Shown: positions 42,766-53,002, counted from the stretch's first letter. The stretch: 64,000 bases of DNA from JBDIAG01 sp047974565 (GCA_047974565.1 JBKECN010000011.1:78505-142504), one strand, 5' to 3'. A program made the numbers and translations. The notes: generated from the letters alone by a model not told the origin.

Positions 42766-43860
42766 TCACCACGGAGGTGGTCCGGTGGAATCGCCGAGGC
42801 GAACGGTGGTGGGCAGCAGCAGGTCTGCGCCCGGATCGCCCTCGATCATGGAGTGGACGAGACGGGCCGCTGCCCGTCCCTTGTCCGAGCCGGGTTGATG
42901 GACGGTGGTCAGATTGCCCGCCCAGTTCGGAGGATCGATACCGTCGAAGCCGGTCACGCTCACGTCCGCGGGCACGTCCAGCCCTGCGGCACGAACGGCC
43001 TGTATCGCTCCAAAGGCGAGTTGATCCGACGTGGTCATGATGGCGGTCGGCCGATCGGAGCCGCTCGCGTGCAGGAACTCGGTGACAGCGGCGAACCCGG
43101 CGTCGATCGTGCTGGCGCCCGCATTGACGGTGGGGACTGAATCGCCGAAGACCTCGCGGATCGCGGCCAGGCGACCCAGGACATCGGGGAACTCCGCCCG
43201 GGCAAGCGCATCGACGATCGGAACGGCCGCGCCCGTCGAACCCTGAGGGGCGTCAGCCGGAGCCAGCCGCTGGGCGACGGCCAACACCCTTCGGTGCCCG
43301 AGGTCCGACAGCTGGCGGGCGAGATCGAGCATGCCGATGCGTTCATCGATGTCGACGTGCCGCACTCCGTCCAGGTACGGCTGACCCATCGCCACCATCG
43401 AGATGTTCCGGTCGCGCAGGTGTTCGGCGGCCGGCACCGCGTCCGGCCCGCAACCGAAGAAGACCACCCCGTCCATCGCCTGCATCCGCAGCCGGTCGCG
43501 CAGCTCCTGCGGCGCCTGCGGACGCAGCGACAGCATCAGCATGCCCACCGGCAGCGAATCGAGCACCTCGGCCAGGCCGTTGACGACGGCGAGCGCATAG
43601 GGATCCTGCAGGGCATGGCGCAAGGAACCCTCCACCACGACTCCCACCACCCCGCATCGACCGCGACGCAGGTTCGCGGCGACCGGGTTCGGGCCGGCGT
43701 AATTGAGGGCCTGGGCCGCCGCGAGCACCCGGGTCCGAGTACCCTCGGACACCGGGCCATTGCCGCTGAACACCAGCGAGGCCGTGGACAGCGACACACC
43801 CGCTTGGCCGGCGACCTGCTTGAGGGTCACCCGGCCCGGATAGGTGTTCGGTCGCGTCAT
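42766..43860 (-). CDS. LacI-family transcriptional regulator
   Basis: The product is 364 aa. The N-terminal LacI HTH with hinge reads VTLKQVAGQAGVSLSTASLV, then NGPVSEGTRTRVLAAAQALNY (residues about 11-58). A periplasmic-binding-protein-like ligand domain follows (VVGVVVEGSLRHALQDPYAL, VDGVVFFGCGP variants, SVTGFDGIDPPNWAGNLTTV). An AATCGATT-centred site just upstream of the start (43871-43888) fits autoregulation. The MFS gene downstream and the serine hydrolase gene upstream are candidate targets. The inducer is unknown. Confidence 0.9.
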   Translation of the reverse strand: MTRPNTYPGRVTLKQVAGQAGVSLSTASLVFSGNGPVSEGTRTRVLAAAQALNYAGPNPVAANLRRGRCGVVGVVVEGSLRHALQDPYALAVVNGLAEVLDSLPVGMLMLSLRPQAPQELRDRLRMQAMDGVVFFGCGPDAVPAAEHLRDRNISMVAMGQPYLDGVRHVDIDERIGMLDLARQLSDLGHRRVLAVAQRLAPADAPQGSTGAAVPIVDALARAEFPDVLGRLAAIREVFGDSVPTVNAGASTIDAGFAAVTEFLHASGSDRPTAIMTTSDQLAFGAIQAVRAAGLDVPADVSVTGFDGIDPPNWAGNLTTVHQPGSDKGRAAARLVHSMIEGDPGADLLLPTTVRLGDSTGPPPW

Positions 43861-43870
43861 GAGCCGAGGG

Positions 43871-43888
43871 TATCAAATCGATTCGATC
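43871..43888. promoter_or_regulatory. Candidate LacI-type operator at the lacI-type promoter
   Basis: TATCAAATCGATTCGATC is centred on the palindrome AATCGATT, 11 nt before the ATG of the regulator. The same core with flanking C-G/T-A occurs at 40633-40649. LacI-family proteins commonly bind such A/T-flanked CG-centred palindromes near their own start. Confidence 0.55.
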
Positions 43889-43980
43889 TTATGAGAGTAA
43901 TGCTTGCCACACGGCCTCTCGCCTTCGTGCCAGGCAACGGGGGCCATCGTCGGAAGAGTCCGCGAGGCTGTGGCGACGTG

Positions 43981-45192
43981 TCAGCCAGGCAGGTCGTCGA
44001 GGCCACCCTCGACCGTGGCCGGCGCCACACACGATCCTGGGCTCGTCGCGGTGAGGAAGCGCCCCAAGGCGACCGTGCCCGGATCCTCGGCGGCGTTCGG
44101 GCCGGCGAGCAACTGCTGGGTGAGCCACACCTGGACGGTGCCGCTGTCGGGGTGGACATAGCCGGCGGTGCCGGTTCCGCCGACCCAGCCGTACCGTCCC
44201 AGCCGATTCCACGACTCCAGTTCGGCGACATCGACGGCGCCGCCGGCGCTCCACGACTGGCCGGCCAGGAAGGGGTGGCCAGGACTCGATGGCACCCGGG
44301 CGGTGAGCAGGCGCTGGCGGGCGGCCTTGCCCATCACGAGTCGCCCCTCCCAGTAGCCGCCGTCGGCGAGCATCCGGAAGAAGACATGCAGGTCACTCAC
44401 AGTGGACAGCAGTCCGCCACCACCTGAACGGAACGGTGGCGGGGTGAACCATTGCCCGCGCATCTCGTCCACCGGCTGCAAGCCGTCCTCGCCGCCGTTC
44501 GGGAGCCGCTCATACAGGACTGACATGCGCGGCAACTTCTCGGCGGGAAGGCTGAATGAGGTGTCCGTCATCCGCAACGGACCGAACAGCGTATCGATCA
44601 GTACGTCGGTCAGTGACTGGCCCTCGAGCCGTTCCAGCAGTACGCCCAGCAGGTCGGCGCCGGTGTGGTACGTCCAGCCCTGTCCCGGTTGGTGCACCAG
44701 GGGGAGCTCCGCGGCCCGACGCATCCACTCGTCCGGCTCGGGGTAGGCCTGAGGTCGGGGTGGTCCCTGCGCCAGCCGATCCAGCAGCAGCGGCACGACA
44801 TGCGCACCACCCTCGGCGGGAAAGCCCAGGCCTGCCTGGAAGGTGAGCAGGTCGTCCACCGTGATCGGCCGCACCGCAGGGACAGTGTCATCCAGCTCGC
44901 TGTCCGGGGTGCGCAGCACCCGCGGCTCGGCCAACTCAGGCAACCAGGTGCGGACCTCGTCCTGCGCGTCCAGCCTGCCCCGCTCGATGAGAATGGCGGC
45001 GGCGGCCGCCACGATCGGCTTGGTGAGCGAGGCGATGCGGACGATCGTGTCGCGAGACATCTGCACGCCGGCGAGTTCGCGCACGCCGGCGCTGGCGAAC
45101 TCCGAGACCCCTGGACGGCTCACCGCTGCCACGACGCCGGGGACACCTGTCTCGGTACACACGTCGTCGAGTACCGCTTGGAGCGACCGCAT
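43981..45192 (-). CDS. Beta-lactamase-fold serine hydrolase (class C / esterase-like)
   Basis: The product is 403 aa from the ATG at 45192, preceded by a G-rich SD-like stretch. The SxxK motif is RIASLTKPIVAAA (about residue 57), the YxN-equivalent is WTYHTGADLLGVLL, and the third motif region is YGWVGGTGTAGYVHPD. This is the pattern of the beta-lactamase/D-alanyl-D-alanine carboxypeptidase-like esterases (EstB/LovD type). No signal peptide is present, so it is probably cytoplasmic. Substrate unknown. Confidence 0.82.
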   Translation of the reverse strand: MRSLQAVLDDVCTETGVPGVVAAVSRPGVSEFASAGVRELAGVQMSRDTIVRIASLTKPIVAAAAAILIERGRLDAQDEVRTWLPELAEPRVLRTPDSELDDTVPAVRPITVDDLLTFQAGLGFPAEGGAHVVPLLLDRLAQGPPRPQAYPEPDEWMRRAAELPLVHQPGQGWTYHTGADLLGVLLERLEGQSLTDVLIDTLFGPLRMTDTSFSLPAEKLPRMSVLYERLPNGGEDGLQPVDEMRGQWFTPPPFRSGGGGLLSTVSDLHVFFRMLADGGYWEGRLVMGKAARQRLLTARVPSSPGHPFLAGQSWSAGGAVDVAELESWNRLGRYGWVGGTGTAGYVHPDSGTVQVWLTQQLLAGPNAAEDPGTVALGRFLTATSPGSCVAPATVEGGLDDLPG

Positions 45193-45437
45193 CGCCCCAC
45201 CCTGACAGTGATTGTTGGCAAATCTCAAACCCGCGGTTGTCGATGTCGCCCCAGAGATAGTTTCACCTTAAATCATCCATCGTCACCATCAACTACTCAG
45301 GGTTACCAGGTGAGGCTTCAGCACGGGCCGCTTGAGCGGTTCTTTCCGGCATCGCGTGACCGTGGTCAAAGAAGGGTCAAGGAATACAGCGCTACCGACG
45401 ATTCGTCCTGCGAGAGTCCGAGCAGATAAGGATCGCC

Positions 45438-47687
45438 ATGAGACCCAAGGCCACCCAGAAGCCGGCGGCCCTTACCCGGGGTGCCGCGTCCTCACGCAGG
45501 TTTGTCGTAGTGACCGCATGGCTGACCCCGGCGCTGACCGCGATCTACCTGTTCGCCGATCCCTCGCGTGGTGAGGCCTGGATGCTGCCGACCGACTGGT
45601 TCCCGGCCATGCTGGTGACCCTGATGGCTATCGCCGGGCTGCTGCTGGCCAAGTACACCGACACCGTCTCGGCCACCGAGGCTCGGGCGTGGCCGGCTTC
45701 CTTCGGTCTCGCCCTGCTGTTCGCCATGGACTTTCTACCCGCTCTCCTGCTCGTCTCCGCCTGCGCGATCGCCTCGGGACTCGCCTATCGCCGCCACTGG
45801 TCGGACACCCTGTTCATGTGGTGCCGAGACGCCCTGGCGCTGTTGGTGGCCACGATCGTGGCGCACCTTCTCGTCGAGACCGGCGACCATCGTGGCCTGG
45901 TCGACATGGCGACCACCCAGGGCATGCTCACCGGTCTGCTGTGCGGAGCGGTGTTCTTCACGATCTCCTATCTCATGGAAGGGATCCGGCGCGGCCTGGA
46001 GGTCGGTCGGGTTGGCGAGGTCGTCCTGCGGGTGGCCACCATCCGGGCCCCGGTCGGTGCCGCGCAGACCGTGATGGCTGTGATGATCGCCCTGCTCGTC
46101 CAGGTCACCCCCTGGTGGACGAGCCTGGGCCTGGTGCCGGTCTTCGTCCTGCACTACGCGCTGTCCACCTCGCGCCGACACCTGCTGGCCTCGCGCCGAG
46201 ACCCGCTCACCGGTCTGATGAACCGCAGCCGGTTGGAGGTGCTGCTCGACTCCGCCTGCGAGGAGCTCTCACACGACCAGCAGTTGGCCCTCGTCCTGCT
46301 CGACCTGGACCACTTCAAGTACGTCAACACCGTCCTGGGACACCCCACCGGCGACGAGGTGCTCTGCGCCGTCGCCCAACGTTTGGAGCGGGCCTTCCGG
46401 GACGCGATGGCCGTTGCCCGGCTCGGTGGTGACGAGTTCGCGATCCTCGTCGCGGTGCGCGACGAGGCCGAGGCCAGGTCCATCGGTGAGCGGGTCGCCG
46501 CGGTGCTGGCCGAGCCCTACCGGCACGAGTCGAACCACCTGGTGGACGTCAACGCCAGCATCGGCATCGCCCTGGCCCCCCAGCACGGGCGGACGATGGC
46601 CGACCTGTTCTCGCACGCCGACGCCGCCATGTATGCGTCCAAGGACGCCAAGACCGGCCTGACCCTGTACAGCACGACGATGGCCAGCCCGACGGTCTCC
46701 CGGCTGGGTATCGTCGGCTCGCTGCGCAGGGCGATAGAGAACGACGAGTTCTACCTGGACTTCCAGCCCAAGATCAGCCTGAAGACCCGGCGGATGGTGG
46801 GGGTGGAGGCGCTCGTGCGCTGGCGCCACCCGAGCGGTCAACTGGTGCCACCGGACGAGTTCATCCCGGCCGCCGAACGCTCCGGGATCATGCCCGAACT
46901 CACCGACCTGGTGCTGCGGATGGCGCTGAAGGAGATCTGGCAGTGGCGCCGGCACGGCATCGAGGTGCCGGTCGCGGTGAACGTCACCTCCACCGACCTG
47001 CTCAAGCCCGGCTTCGTCGACAAGCTCACCACGATGCTGCACGAGTTCCAGGTGCCGGCCACCAACCTCACCCTCGAGGTGACCGAGCGGGTGCTCACCG
47101 GTGACCTGGCCGGCGCCCGAGCGGTCATGGTGGAGCTGAACAAGATGGGCGTGCGGCTGGCGATGGACGACTTCGGCACCGGCTGGTCGTCGCTGCTGAT
47201 GCTGCGCAGCCTGCCGGTCACCGAGGTCAAGCTCGACCGCTCGTTCGTCGCGGGGATCGAGTCGGACCTGGACCGCGCGATCGTCAGCAAGGTGACCGAG
47301 CTCGCCCACGCCCTCGACCTCGTGGTGGTGGCCGAAGGGGTGGAGACCAGTCAGGTGATGGACCGCCTGCTGCGGCTCGGCTGCGACGAGGCCCAGGGCT
47401 GGTACATCGCCCGGCCGATGCCCGGTTCTGCCCTGCTGGAATGGGCGTCACGCCAGGGAGTCGTGGTGGAGGGCAACCAGATCGCCTCCGCGGCCGTCGC
47501 GGTGCTGGAATCGCTTGCCAACGGCAAGCGCCCCGCCCGCCAGCCGATCGAACCCCTCCCGCGACAGCACTCGGGTACCCCACACTCGGGCCACCTGACC
47601 CCCGAGGCGGAGTTGACGCTCGCGCGGGCCAGGCGGGAGAACGCGACCTCGCTGGCCGAATGGAAGGCCACTCATCAGGCGCAGTGA
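45438..47687 (+). CDS. Membrane GGDEF-EAL protein (c-di-GMP turnover)
   Basis: The product is 749 aa. About six to seven TM helices fill residues 22-245 (for example VVVTAWLTPALTAIYLFA, AMLVTLMAIAGLLLA and TVMAVMIALLVQVTPWW). The GGDEF domain has RLGGDEFAIL at 328-337 and an intact signature. The EAL domain has VEALVRWRHP (456-465), DDFGTGWSSL, LDRSFVAG and AEGVET, so phosphodiesterase residues are present. Both activities are possible. The C-terminal 60 residues are unstructured. The A/T-richer gap 45229-45437 probably carries the promoter. Confidence 0.92.
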   Translation: MRPKATQKPAALTRGAASSRRFVVVTAWLTPALTAIYLFADPSRGEAWMLPTDWFPAMLVTLMAIAGLLLAKYTDTVSATEARAWPASFGLALLFAMDFLPALLLVSACAIASGLAYRRHWSDTLFMWCRDALALLVATIVAHLLVETGDHRGLVDMATTQGMLTGLLCGAVFFTISYLMEGIRRGLEVGRVGEVVLRVATIRAPVGAAQTVMAVMIALLVQVTPWWTSLGLVPVFVLHYALSTSRRHLLASRRDPLTGLMNRSRLEVLLDSACEELSHDQQLALVLLDLDHFKYVNTVLGHPTGDEVLCAVAQRLERAFRDAMAVARLGGDEFAILVAVRDEAEARSIGERVAAVLAEPYRHESNHLVDVNASIGIALAPQHGRTMADLFSHADAAMYASKDAKTGLTLYSTTMASPTVSRLGIVGSLRRAIENDEFYLDFQPKISLKTRRMVGVEALVRWRHPSGQLVPPDEFIPAAERSGIMPELTDLVLRMALKEIWQWRRHGIEVPVAVNVTSTDLLKPGFVDKLTTMLHEFQVPATNLTLEVTERVLTGDLAGARAVMVELNKMGVRLAMDDFGTGWSSLLMLRSLPVTEVKLDRSFVAGIESDLDRAIVSKVTELAHALDLVVVAEGVETSQVMDRLLRLGCDEAQGWYIARPMPGSALLEWASRQGVVVEGNQIASAAVAVLESLANGKRPARQPIEPLPRQHSGTPHSGHLTPEAELTLARARRENATSLAEWKATHQAQ

Positions 47688-47741
47688 TCATCAGGCGCAG
47701 TGACCGGCGGTTGGCCTTGAGCAGCGAAGAGCCTCGGGCGC

Positions 47742-50700
47742 TCAGTGCTCCAAGAGCCCGCGGATGTCCTCGGCCGTCAGTGGCGCACTGAACGATTCAC
47801 CGGAACCGACCACGTCGTCGAAGAGTCGGCGTTTGCGTTCCTGCAGAGCGACCACCTTGTCTTCGATGGTGTTCGTGGCCACCAGCCGGTACACCATGAC
47901 GGTCTTGGTCTGCCCGATCCGGTGGGTACGGTCGATGGCCTGCTCCTCCGCGGCCGGATTCCACCAGGGGTCGAGGATGAAGACGTAGTCGGCCTCGGTG
48001 AGGGTGAGGCCGAAGCCCCCGGCCTTGAGGGAGATGAGGAAGAGCGGGTCGTCCCCCTGACGGAACTGCTCGATCCGGGTGGCACGATCGCGGGTCCGGC
48101 CATCGAGGTAGCTGTAGCCGATGGATTCGGCGTCCAGGCGCGCCTTGACCAACCCGAGGAAGCCGGTGAACTGGCTGAACACCAAGGCCCGGTGGCCTTC
48201 GGCGACGACCGCGCGGACCTGCTCCATCAGGACGTCCAGTTTGCTGGCCGAGATCCTGGCGTAGTCGGGGTCGACGAGAACCGGGGCCAGGCTGAGCTGA
48301 CGCAGCACGGTCAGCGAGCGGAAGATCGCGACCCGGTTCTTCTGCACGTCGTCGAGCAGGCCGAGCACCCGCTGCCGCTCCCGCTGCAGATGCTTGCTGT
48401 ACGTGCGACGGTGCGCCGGGTTCAACTCGACGTGCAGCACCTGCTCCTGCTTGGGCGGCAGTTCGGGGGCCACCTCCTGCTTGGTGCGGCGCAGCATCAG
48501 TGGGCGGATCCGCCGCCGGAGCCGGGCCAGCCGTTCGGCGTCACCGGCCTCGATCGGGCGCCGGTACTCCTCGGTGAAGGCGACCGGGTCCGGGTACAGG
48601 CCGGGAGCCGAGATCGACAGCAGCGACCACAGGTCCATGAGGGAGTTCTCCAGCGGGGTGCCGGTGATCGCCACCTTGCAGCGGCCCGGTAGCCGGCGAA
48701 CCGCCTGATAGGTCTTGGCGTGGTGGTTCTTCACCGCCTGCGCCTCGTCGAGGATGACCCCGCTCCAGGCGATGGCCTGATAGTCCTCCTGCTCCAGACG
48801 CACGAGGGTGTACGAGGTGAGGATGATGTCGGCGTCGGCAGCCATCACCTCCAGTGGCACAGCGCGGCGCGCCTGGGTTTCGGTGACCGCCGCGATGCGC
48901 AACTGCGGGGTGAACCGTTGGGCCTGTTCGACCCAACTGCCGATCACCGACGTGGGGCACACGATCAGCAGCGGGCCACCACCGGCGGACGCGTCGAGGT
49001 GGCCCTGCTCGTGCGCCCGGGCGGCCATCGCCAGGGTCTGCACCGTCTTACCCAGACCCATGTCGTCGGCGAGGATTCCGCCGAGGCCGTTGTCCCACAG
49101 CAGGCTCAGCCAGGCGTACCCGTGCTGCTGATAGGGCCGCAACTCTGCCTGCAAGCCGGACGGCAGCGGCGGGGCCGGGGACGCCTCCAGCTCCAACAGC
49201 GCCGAGACCGAACGGGCCCATCGGTCGGACTGTTCACCGACCACCCCGAGCGCGATCAGCTCCTCCCACAGGCCCGCGTGCAGTGGCGTCAGGCTCAGCC
49301 CAGGGGTGTCGGGCTCCTGCAGCGCCCGGGCCTCCTCGATGAGGGCCCGCAGGGACACGAACTCGGGCCGGTCGAGGCTGAACCACAGCCCCGAGTCGAG
49401 GATGAGGTGATCCGAGCCGGCGGCCAGGGCCCGGAACAGCGCGGCGAAGTCCACGTCCTCGCCGTCAATACTCACCTGCACGTCGAGGTCGAACCAGTCG
49501 GTGCGACCTGGGTCGGACGAGTCGGTGGCCGAGACCCGGATCAGCGGCGCCTCCTGCGCCTGGCGATAGTCGGGAGTGGGCCCGTGCACGTGCAGGCGTA
49601 CCCGCTCGTCGGCGAGCAGCTCGGGCAACACCCGGTCGAGGAAGGTGACGGTCTGCAGGCCGGTGAGATGGGTCTGCTCCGAAACCAGCTGGCCGCCAGG
49701 CAGCCTCAGGCCGGGCAGGGTGAGGCCGGGGACCGCCTCGAGATAGCCCAAGGCCTCGACCAGGGCGGCCTCGGCCAACGGATCGCGAGGCACCGCGGAC
49801 GCCGGGGCATCTGCCTGCACGGGTACCTCGACGGGCTCGCCGTCCACCTCGTACACCCAGTGACAGACCAGGTCGGTGCGGTGGGCGGGCTGGTGGGTGA
49901 CCTGCACACCGAGGTACGGGCCGGCGACCGTCGGCGGGCGCAACTCGGTGTCGGTGGACCGCAGGTGCATCCGCTCGGCCAGCCGGGGCAGGTACTGGCG
50001 ACGAAGGGTCGGCACATCGTCGCGGGGCACCCGCACCGGGCCGTGCTGCACCAGTGCGAACTCCTGCGTCGTCAGGGCACGCTCCAGCTGAACCAGCTGC
50101 AACCCGTCCTGCGGGCCGGTGCGCCGGGCCAGGCCGAACGGTGGCGACCCGATCCAGGTGATGCCGGTCAGGTCGACCGGCTCGTCGTCGTGGTCGATGC
50201 CCGGGTCGAGGACGGCGTCGCCCTCCTGGCTCCACGAGGTGAGGGTGAGCCTGGCGGGGATGTCGCTGAGCGTGACCGGCCCGGGTCGGGTCGCGTCGTC
50301 GAGCAGGGCCACACCCGCGGCAGCGGCTTGGTGGATCAGGTGCCAGGCGGACGGACCCAGGTCGGCCAGCGGGAGCAGGCCCTCGTGCACGTAGGCGAAC
50401 GAACCGCCCGCCCCCACTGCCTGGATGGCCAGCAGCGCCTCGAGGTGCTCGGCGAGCAGGGGACGACGATCGCCCGGCCTGGCCCGGTGCGGGGTGAGCT
50501 GCGCCCAGCCCACCCCGGACTTGATCCAGCCAGAACGCTTGCCGGGGGTGACCGGGCGAAGCGCGAGGGATGGCGCCTGTCGGCTCGTCGTCCAGGGGGT
50601 GCCGGGTGATCGGCGCAGCACAAACTGAAGCCCCAGCGGGGCACCTTTGCCGAGCCTGGGCTCGGGGGTGAGGCCGTCCAGCAGTGCCCGCCAGCTGGTG

Positions 50701-51062
50701 CCGGACTGCTCCTGGCGGTGTTGCCGCCGCACGTGCTGACGGGCGTACAGGATGACCGCGGCCACGTGCTTGCAGTCGAGCGCGACCGGGCAGGAGCAGT
50801 AGCCGATGACCTCGGCGCTGAACTGATCGGACGGATTGCCCAGCCGCACGACCGTGTTGTACGTGACGTTGCGGCTGCCGGCCACCCGGGCGACCAGGGT
50901 GCGGCCGTTGTCGACCGTCATGACCCGCTGCACCTTGCCCTGGCTGGCATAGGCCTGGCCACGAGACAGCGGACCGAAACCGACCTCGTCGGCGAGTGCC
51001 TCGTCACTGAGCGACTGAAGCCAGCGCGTCGCCTCGGCGTCGAGAGTGAGCGTGGTTGCCAT
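47742..51062 (-). CDS. SWIM zinc-finger SNF2-family helicase
   Basis: The product is 1106 aa. A SWIM zinc finger lies at Cys89-x-Cys91-x5-Cys97-x-His99 (GYCSCPVALDCKHVAAV). A long region of unknown fold follows to about residue 640. The SNF2 ATPase then has DDMGLGKTVQTLAM (Walker A), ILDEAQAVKNHHAK (DEAQ), VAITGTPLENSLMDLWSL, and motifs V/VI GGFGLTLTEADYVFILDPWW and QAIDRTHRIGQ. These proteins remodel or translocate on DNA; a bacterial role in repair or recombination is assumed. It stands alone. The stop lies 54 nt after the end of the GGDEF-EAL gene (convergent). Confidence 0.93.
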   Translation of the reverse strand: MATTLTLDAEATRWLQSLSDEALADEVGFGPLSRGQAYASQGKVQRVMTVDNGRTLVARVAGSRNVTYNTVVRLGNPSDQFSAEVIGYCSCPVALDCKHVAAVILYARQHVRRQHRQEQSGTSWRALLDGLTPEPRLGKGAPLGLQFVLRRSPGTPWTTSRQAPSLALRPVTPGKRSGWIKSGVGWAQLTPHRARPGDRRPLLAEHLEALLAIQAVGAGGSFAYVHEGLLPLADLGPSAWHLIHQAAAAGVALLDDATRPGPVTLSDIPARLTLTSWSQEGDAVLDPGIDHDDEPVDLTGITWIGSPPFGLARRTGPQDGLQLVQLERALTTQEFALVQHGPVRVPRDDVPTLRRQYLPRLAERMHLRSTDTELRPPTVAGPYLGVQVTHQPAHRTDLVCHWVYEVDGEPVEVPVQADAPASAVPRDPLAEAALVEALGYLEAVPGLTLPGLRLPGGQLVSEQTHLTGLQTVTFLDRVLPELLADERVRLHVHGPTPDYRQAQEAPLIRVSATDSSDPGRTDWFDLDVQVSIDGEDVDFAALFRALAAGSDHLILDSGLWFSLDRPEFVSLRALIEEARALQEPDTPGLSLTPLHAGLWEELIALGVVGEQSDRWARSVSALLELEASPAPPLPSGLQAELRPYQQHGYAWLSLLWDNGLGGILADDMGLGKTVQTLAMAARAHEQGHLDASAGGGPLLIVCPTSVIGSWVEQAQRFTPQLRIAAVTETQARRAVPLEVMAADADIILTSYTLVRLEQEDYQAIAWSGVILDEAQAVKNHHAKTYQAVRRLPGRCKVAITGTPLENSLMDLWSLLSISAPGLYPDPVAFTEEYRRPIEAGDAERLARLRRRIRPLMLRRTKQEVAPELPPKQEQVLHVELNPAHRRTYSKHLQRERQRVLGLLDDVQKNRVAIFRSLTVLRQLSLAPVLVDPDYARISASKLDVLMEQVRAVVAEGHRALVFSQFTGFLGLVKARLDAESIGYSYLDGRTRDRATRIEQFRQGDDPLFLISLKAGGFGLTLTEADYVFILDPWWNPAAEEQAIDRTHRIGQTKTVMVYRLVATNTIEDKVVALQERKRRLFDDVVGSGESFSAPLTAEDIRGLLEH

Positions 51063-51220
51063 AACTGCACGCTAGGCGACGGGTCTGACAACGGGGTGCT
51101 GCCACGCGTTGAGGCGATGACCCAACCAGGCAAATGCCTCAGGAAGGCAGCGAGAAGGCCAGGGTCATGCCACGCCCGGCCGGCACCCGGCGGTGCGCGA
51201 GAGTCAACCGGAGGATCGGG

Positions 51221-51700
51221 CTACAGCGTGGGAGCCGAGCCGTGTTCGCCCTTGATGACGAAGTACGAACCGCGGATCTCGCCGGCGAGCTTGGACTTCT
51301 GCCGGGCGAACTTGAACCCCGACAACTCCTCCGGAACGTCCATTCCCTGGCTGAGCTTGAAGCCGACCGCCCGCTTTGCCCCGGGTGTCACCCCGTAGAG
51401 CACGTTGATGGCCAGACCGGACCGGTAGAAGACGTGGGCCCACTCGATCCCGTCCACGTGGACGAGAGCCGCCTGCAGGGCCGGGGACTCGATGACGATC
51501 CCCCGCTCCTGGGCCAGGATCGTGTGGACCCAGTCGATCAGCTCCCGGGCCTGATCGGCCTCGTGCACGGTGAACACCTGGTCGTACTTGTTCTTGAAGT
51601 AGCGGGCCTCGTTGGCCCGCAGCCCGGCCAGGGCCTCAGCCACCGGGGACGACTCGACTCCGAGAGTGGACACGGTGACGAAGTCGACTGCCTGGCTCAC
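51221..51700 (-). CDS. Hypothetical protein (159 aa)
   Basis: Starts at GTG 51700 with AGGAGG 5 nt upstream; the frame is open to 51940 but that part is not credible. The product is soluble and mixed alpha/beta (QAVDFVTVSTLGVESSPVAE, ANEARYFKNKYDQVFTVHEA, IDWVHTILAQERGIVIESPA, AHVFYRSGLAINVLYGVTPG). I do not recognise a family. It is divergent from tdh. Confidence 0.65.
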   Translation of the reverse strand: MSQAVDFVTVSTLGVESSPVAEALAGLRANEARYFKNKYDQVFTVHEADQARELIDWVHTILAQERGIVIESPALQAALVHVDGIEWAHVFYRSGLAINVLYGVTPGAKRAVGFKLSQGMDVPEELSGFKFARQKSKLAGEIRGSYFVIKGEHGSAPTL

Positions 51701-51930
51701 GGTGCCTCCTGGTTGTGGCGTGGGTGGGTACCCACGGTGCCACACCCTGCCGGTGCAGGTCCGGGGTCCGGCTGCGGCCGGAGGTTTCGACCTGCGCGCC
51801 GTCTCCGGCACCGACCTCGACCCGGTCGGGCTCCAGGTGAGACGGACCGGGTGATGGTCCCACCGGTCAGGTTCTGAGAGAGTGCGGGCAGGCCGGCACC
51901 CGGGGTGCCGGCCGGGCGTGGAGGTCCGTG

Positions 51931-52968
51931 ATGCGAGCACTCGTGAAGACCCGGCCGGATGCGGGGCTGGAACTGTTGGACCTGCCGGTCCCCGAGCCGG
52001 GACCGGGGGAAGCCCTGGTGCGAGTCTTGCGGACCGGTCTGTGCGGAACCGACGCGCACCTTTACGACTGGGACGCCTGGGCGGCCTCCGTGGTGCACCC
52101 GCCGATGACGGTCGGGCACGAGTTCTACGGCGAGGTGGCCGCGGTGGGCCCCGGCGTCACCTCGGTGCAGGAGGGTCAACGGGTGTCGGGCGAGGGTCAC
52201 CTGGTCTGCGGCGTGTGCCGGAACTGCCGGGCCGGACGACGTCACCTGTGCATCAACACCATCGGCATCGGGGTCAACCGCGATGGCGCCTTCGCCGACT
52301 ACCTCACCATCCCCGCCGGCAACCTGTGGGGGCAGCCCGACGATCTGGACCCCGACCTCGGGGCGCTCTTCGACCCGTTCGGCAACGCCACGCACACCGC
52401 CCTGTCGTTCCCGATCGCCGGGGAGGACGTGGTGATCACCGGGGCCGGCCCCATCGGCGTGATGGCCGCCGCCATCGTCCGGCACGTCGGGGCCCGCTTC
52501 GTCGTCGTCACCGACCTCAGCGACGCCCGGCTCTCGCTGGCCAAGGCGGCGGGAGCGGATCTCGTCGTCAACGCCGCCACCACGACCCTGCGGGAGGCAA
52601 TGGGCACCCTCGGCATGAAGGAGGGCTTCGACATCGGCTTGGAGATGTCGGGGGCGCCCGCGGCGGTGGCCGACATGCTCAGCACGATGAACCACGGCGG
52701 CCGGGTGGCGATGCTCGGGCTGCCGCACGGCGACTACGTCATCGACTGGGGCCGGGTGATCACCCACATGCTGACCATCAAGGGCATCTACGGCCGGGAG
52801 ATGTACGACACCTGGTACGCGATGGGCGCCATGCTGGCGACCTCGGCACCGTTGCGCGCGGCGCTGGGGTCGGTCATCACCCATCGATTCGCGCCGCACG
52901 ATTTCCAGCAGGCCTTCAAGGTTCTGCGCGGGGGACAGTGCGGCAAGATCATCATCGACTGGTCGTGA
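51931..52968 (+). CDS. tdh: L-threonine 3-dehydrogenase
   Basis: The product is 345 aa from ATG 51931, with GTGGAGG at a good distance; GTG 51928 is directly in front. It is a zinc-dependent medium-chain dehydrogenase: catalytic zinc site GLCGTDAHLY and TVGHEFYGEVAAVG, structural zinc loop CGVCRNCRAGRRHLC, and NAD fold VVITGAGPIGVMAAAIVRHV. The sequence matches TDH rather than a general alcohol dehydrogenase (DPFGNATHTALSF, GIYGREMYDTWYAM). It oxidises threonine to 2-amino-3-ketobutyrate, which the next gene cleaves. The spacing to kbl is 87 nt. Confidence 0.95.
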   Translation: MRALVKTRPDAGLELLDLPVPEPGPGEALVRVLRTGLCGTDAHLYDWDAWAASVVHPPMTVGHEFYGEVAAVGPGVTSVQEGQRVSGEGHLVCGVCRNCRAGRRHLCINTIGIGVNRDGAFADYLTIPAGNLWGQPDDLDPDLGALFDPFGNATHTALSFPIAGEDVVITGAGPIGVMAAAIVRHVGARFVVVTDLSDARLSLAKAAGADLVVNAATTTLREAMGTLGMKEGFDIGLEMSGAPAAVADMLSTMNHGGRVAMLGLPHGDYVIDWGRVITHMLTIKGIYGREMYDTWYAMGAMLATSAPLRAALGSVITHRFAPHDFQQAFKVLRGGQCGKIIIDWS

Positions 52969-53002
52969 GGCGAGAGTTGGTCGAGGCGGCCGACCTGCCG
53001 GG

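Noticed and set aside
48720..50609. 629-aa + strand frame inside the SNF2 gene
   Set aside because: It is antisense to a helicase with a full motif set, and its peptide is low-complexity.
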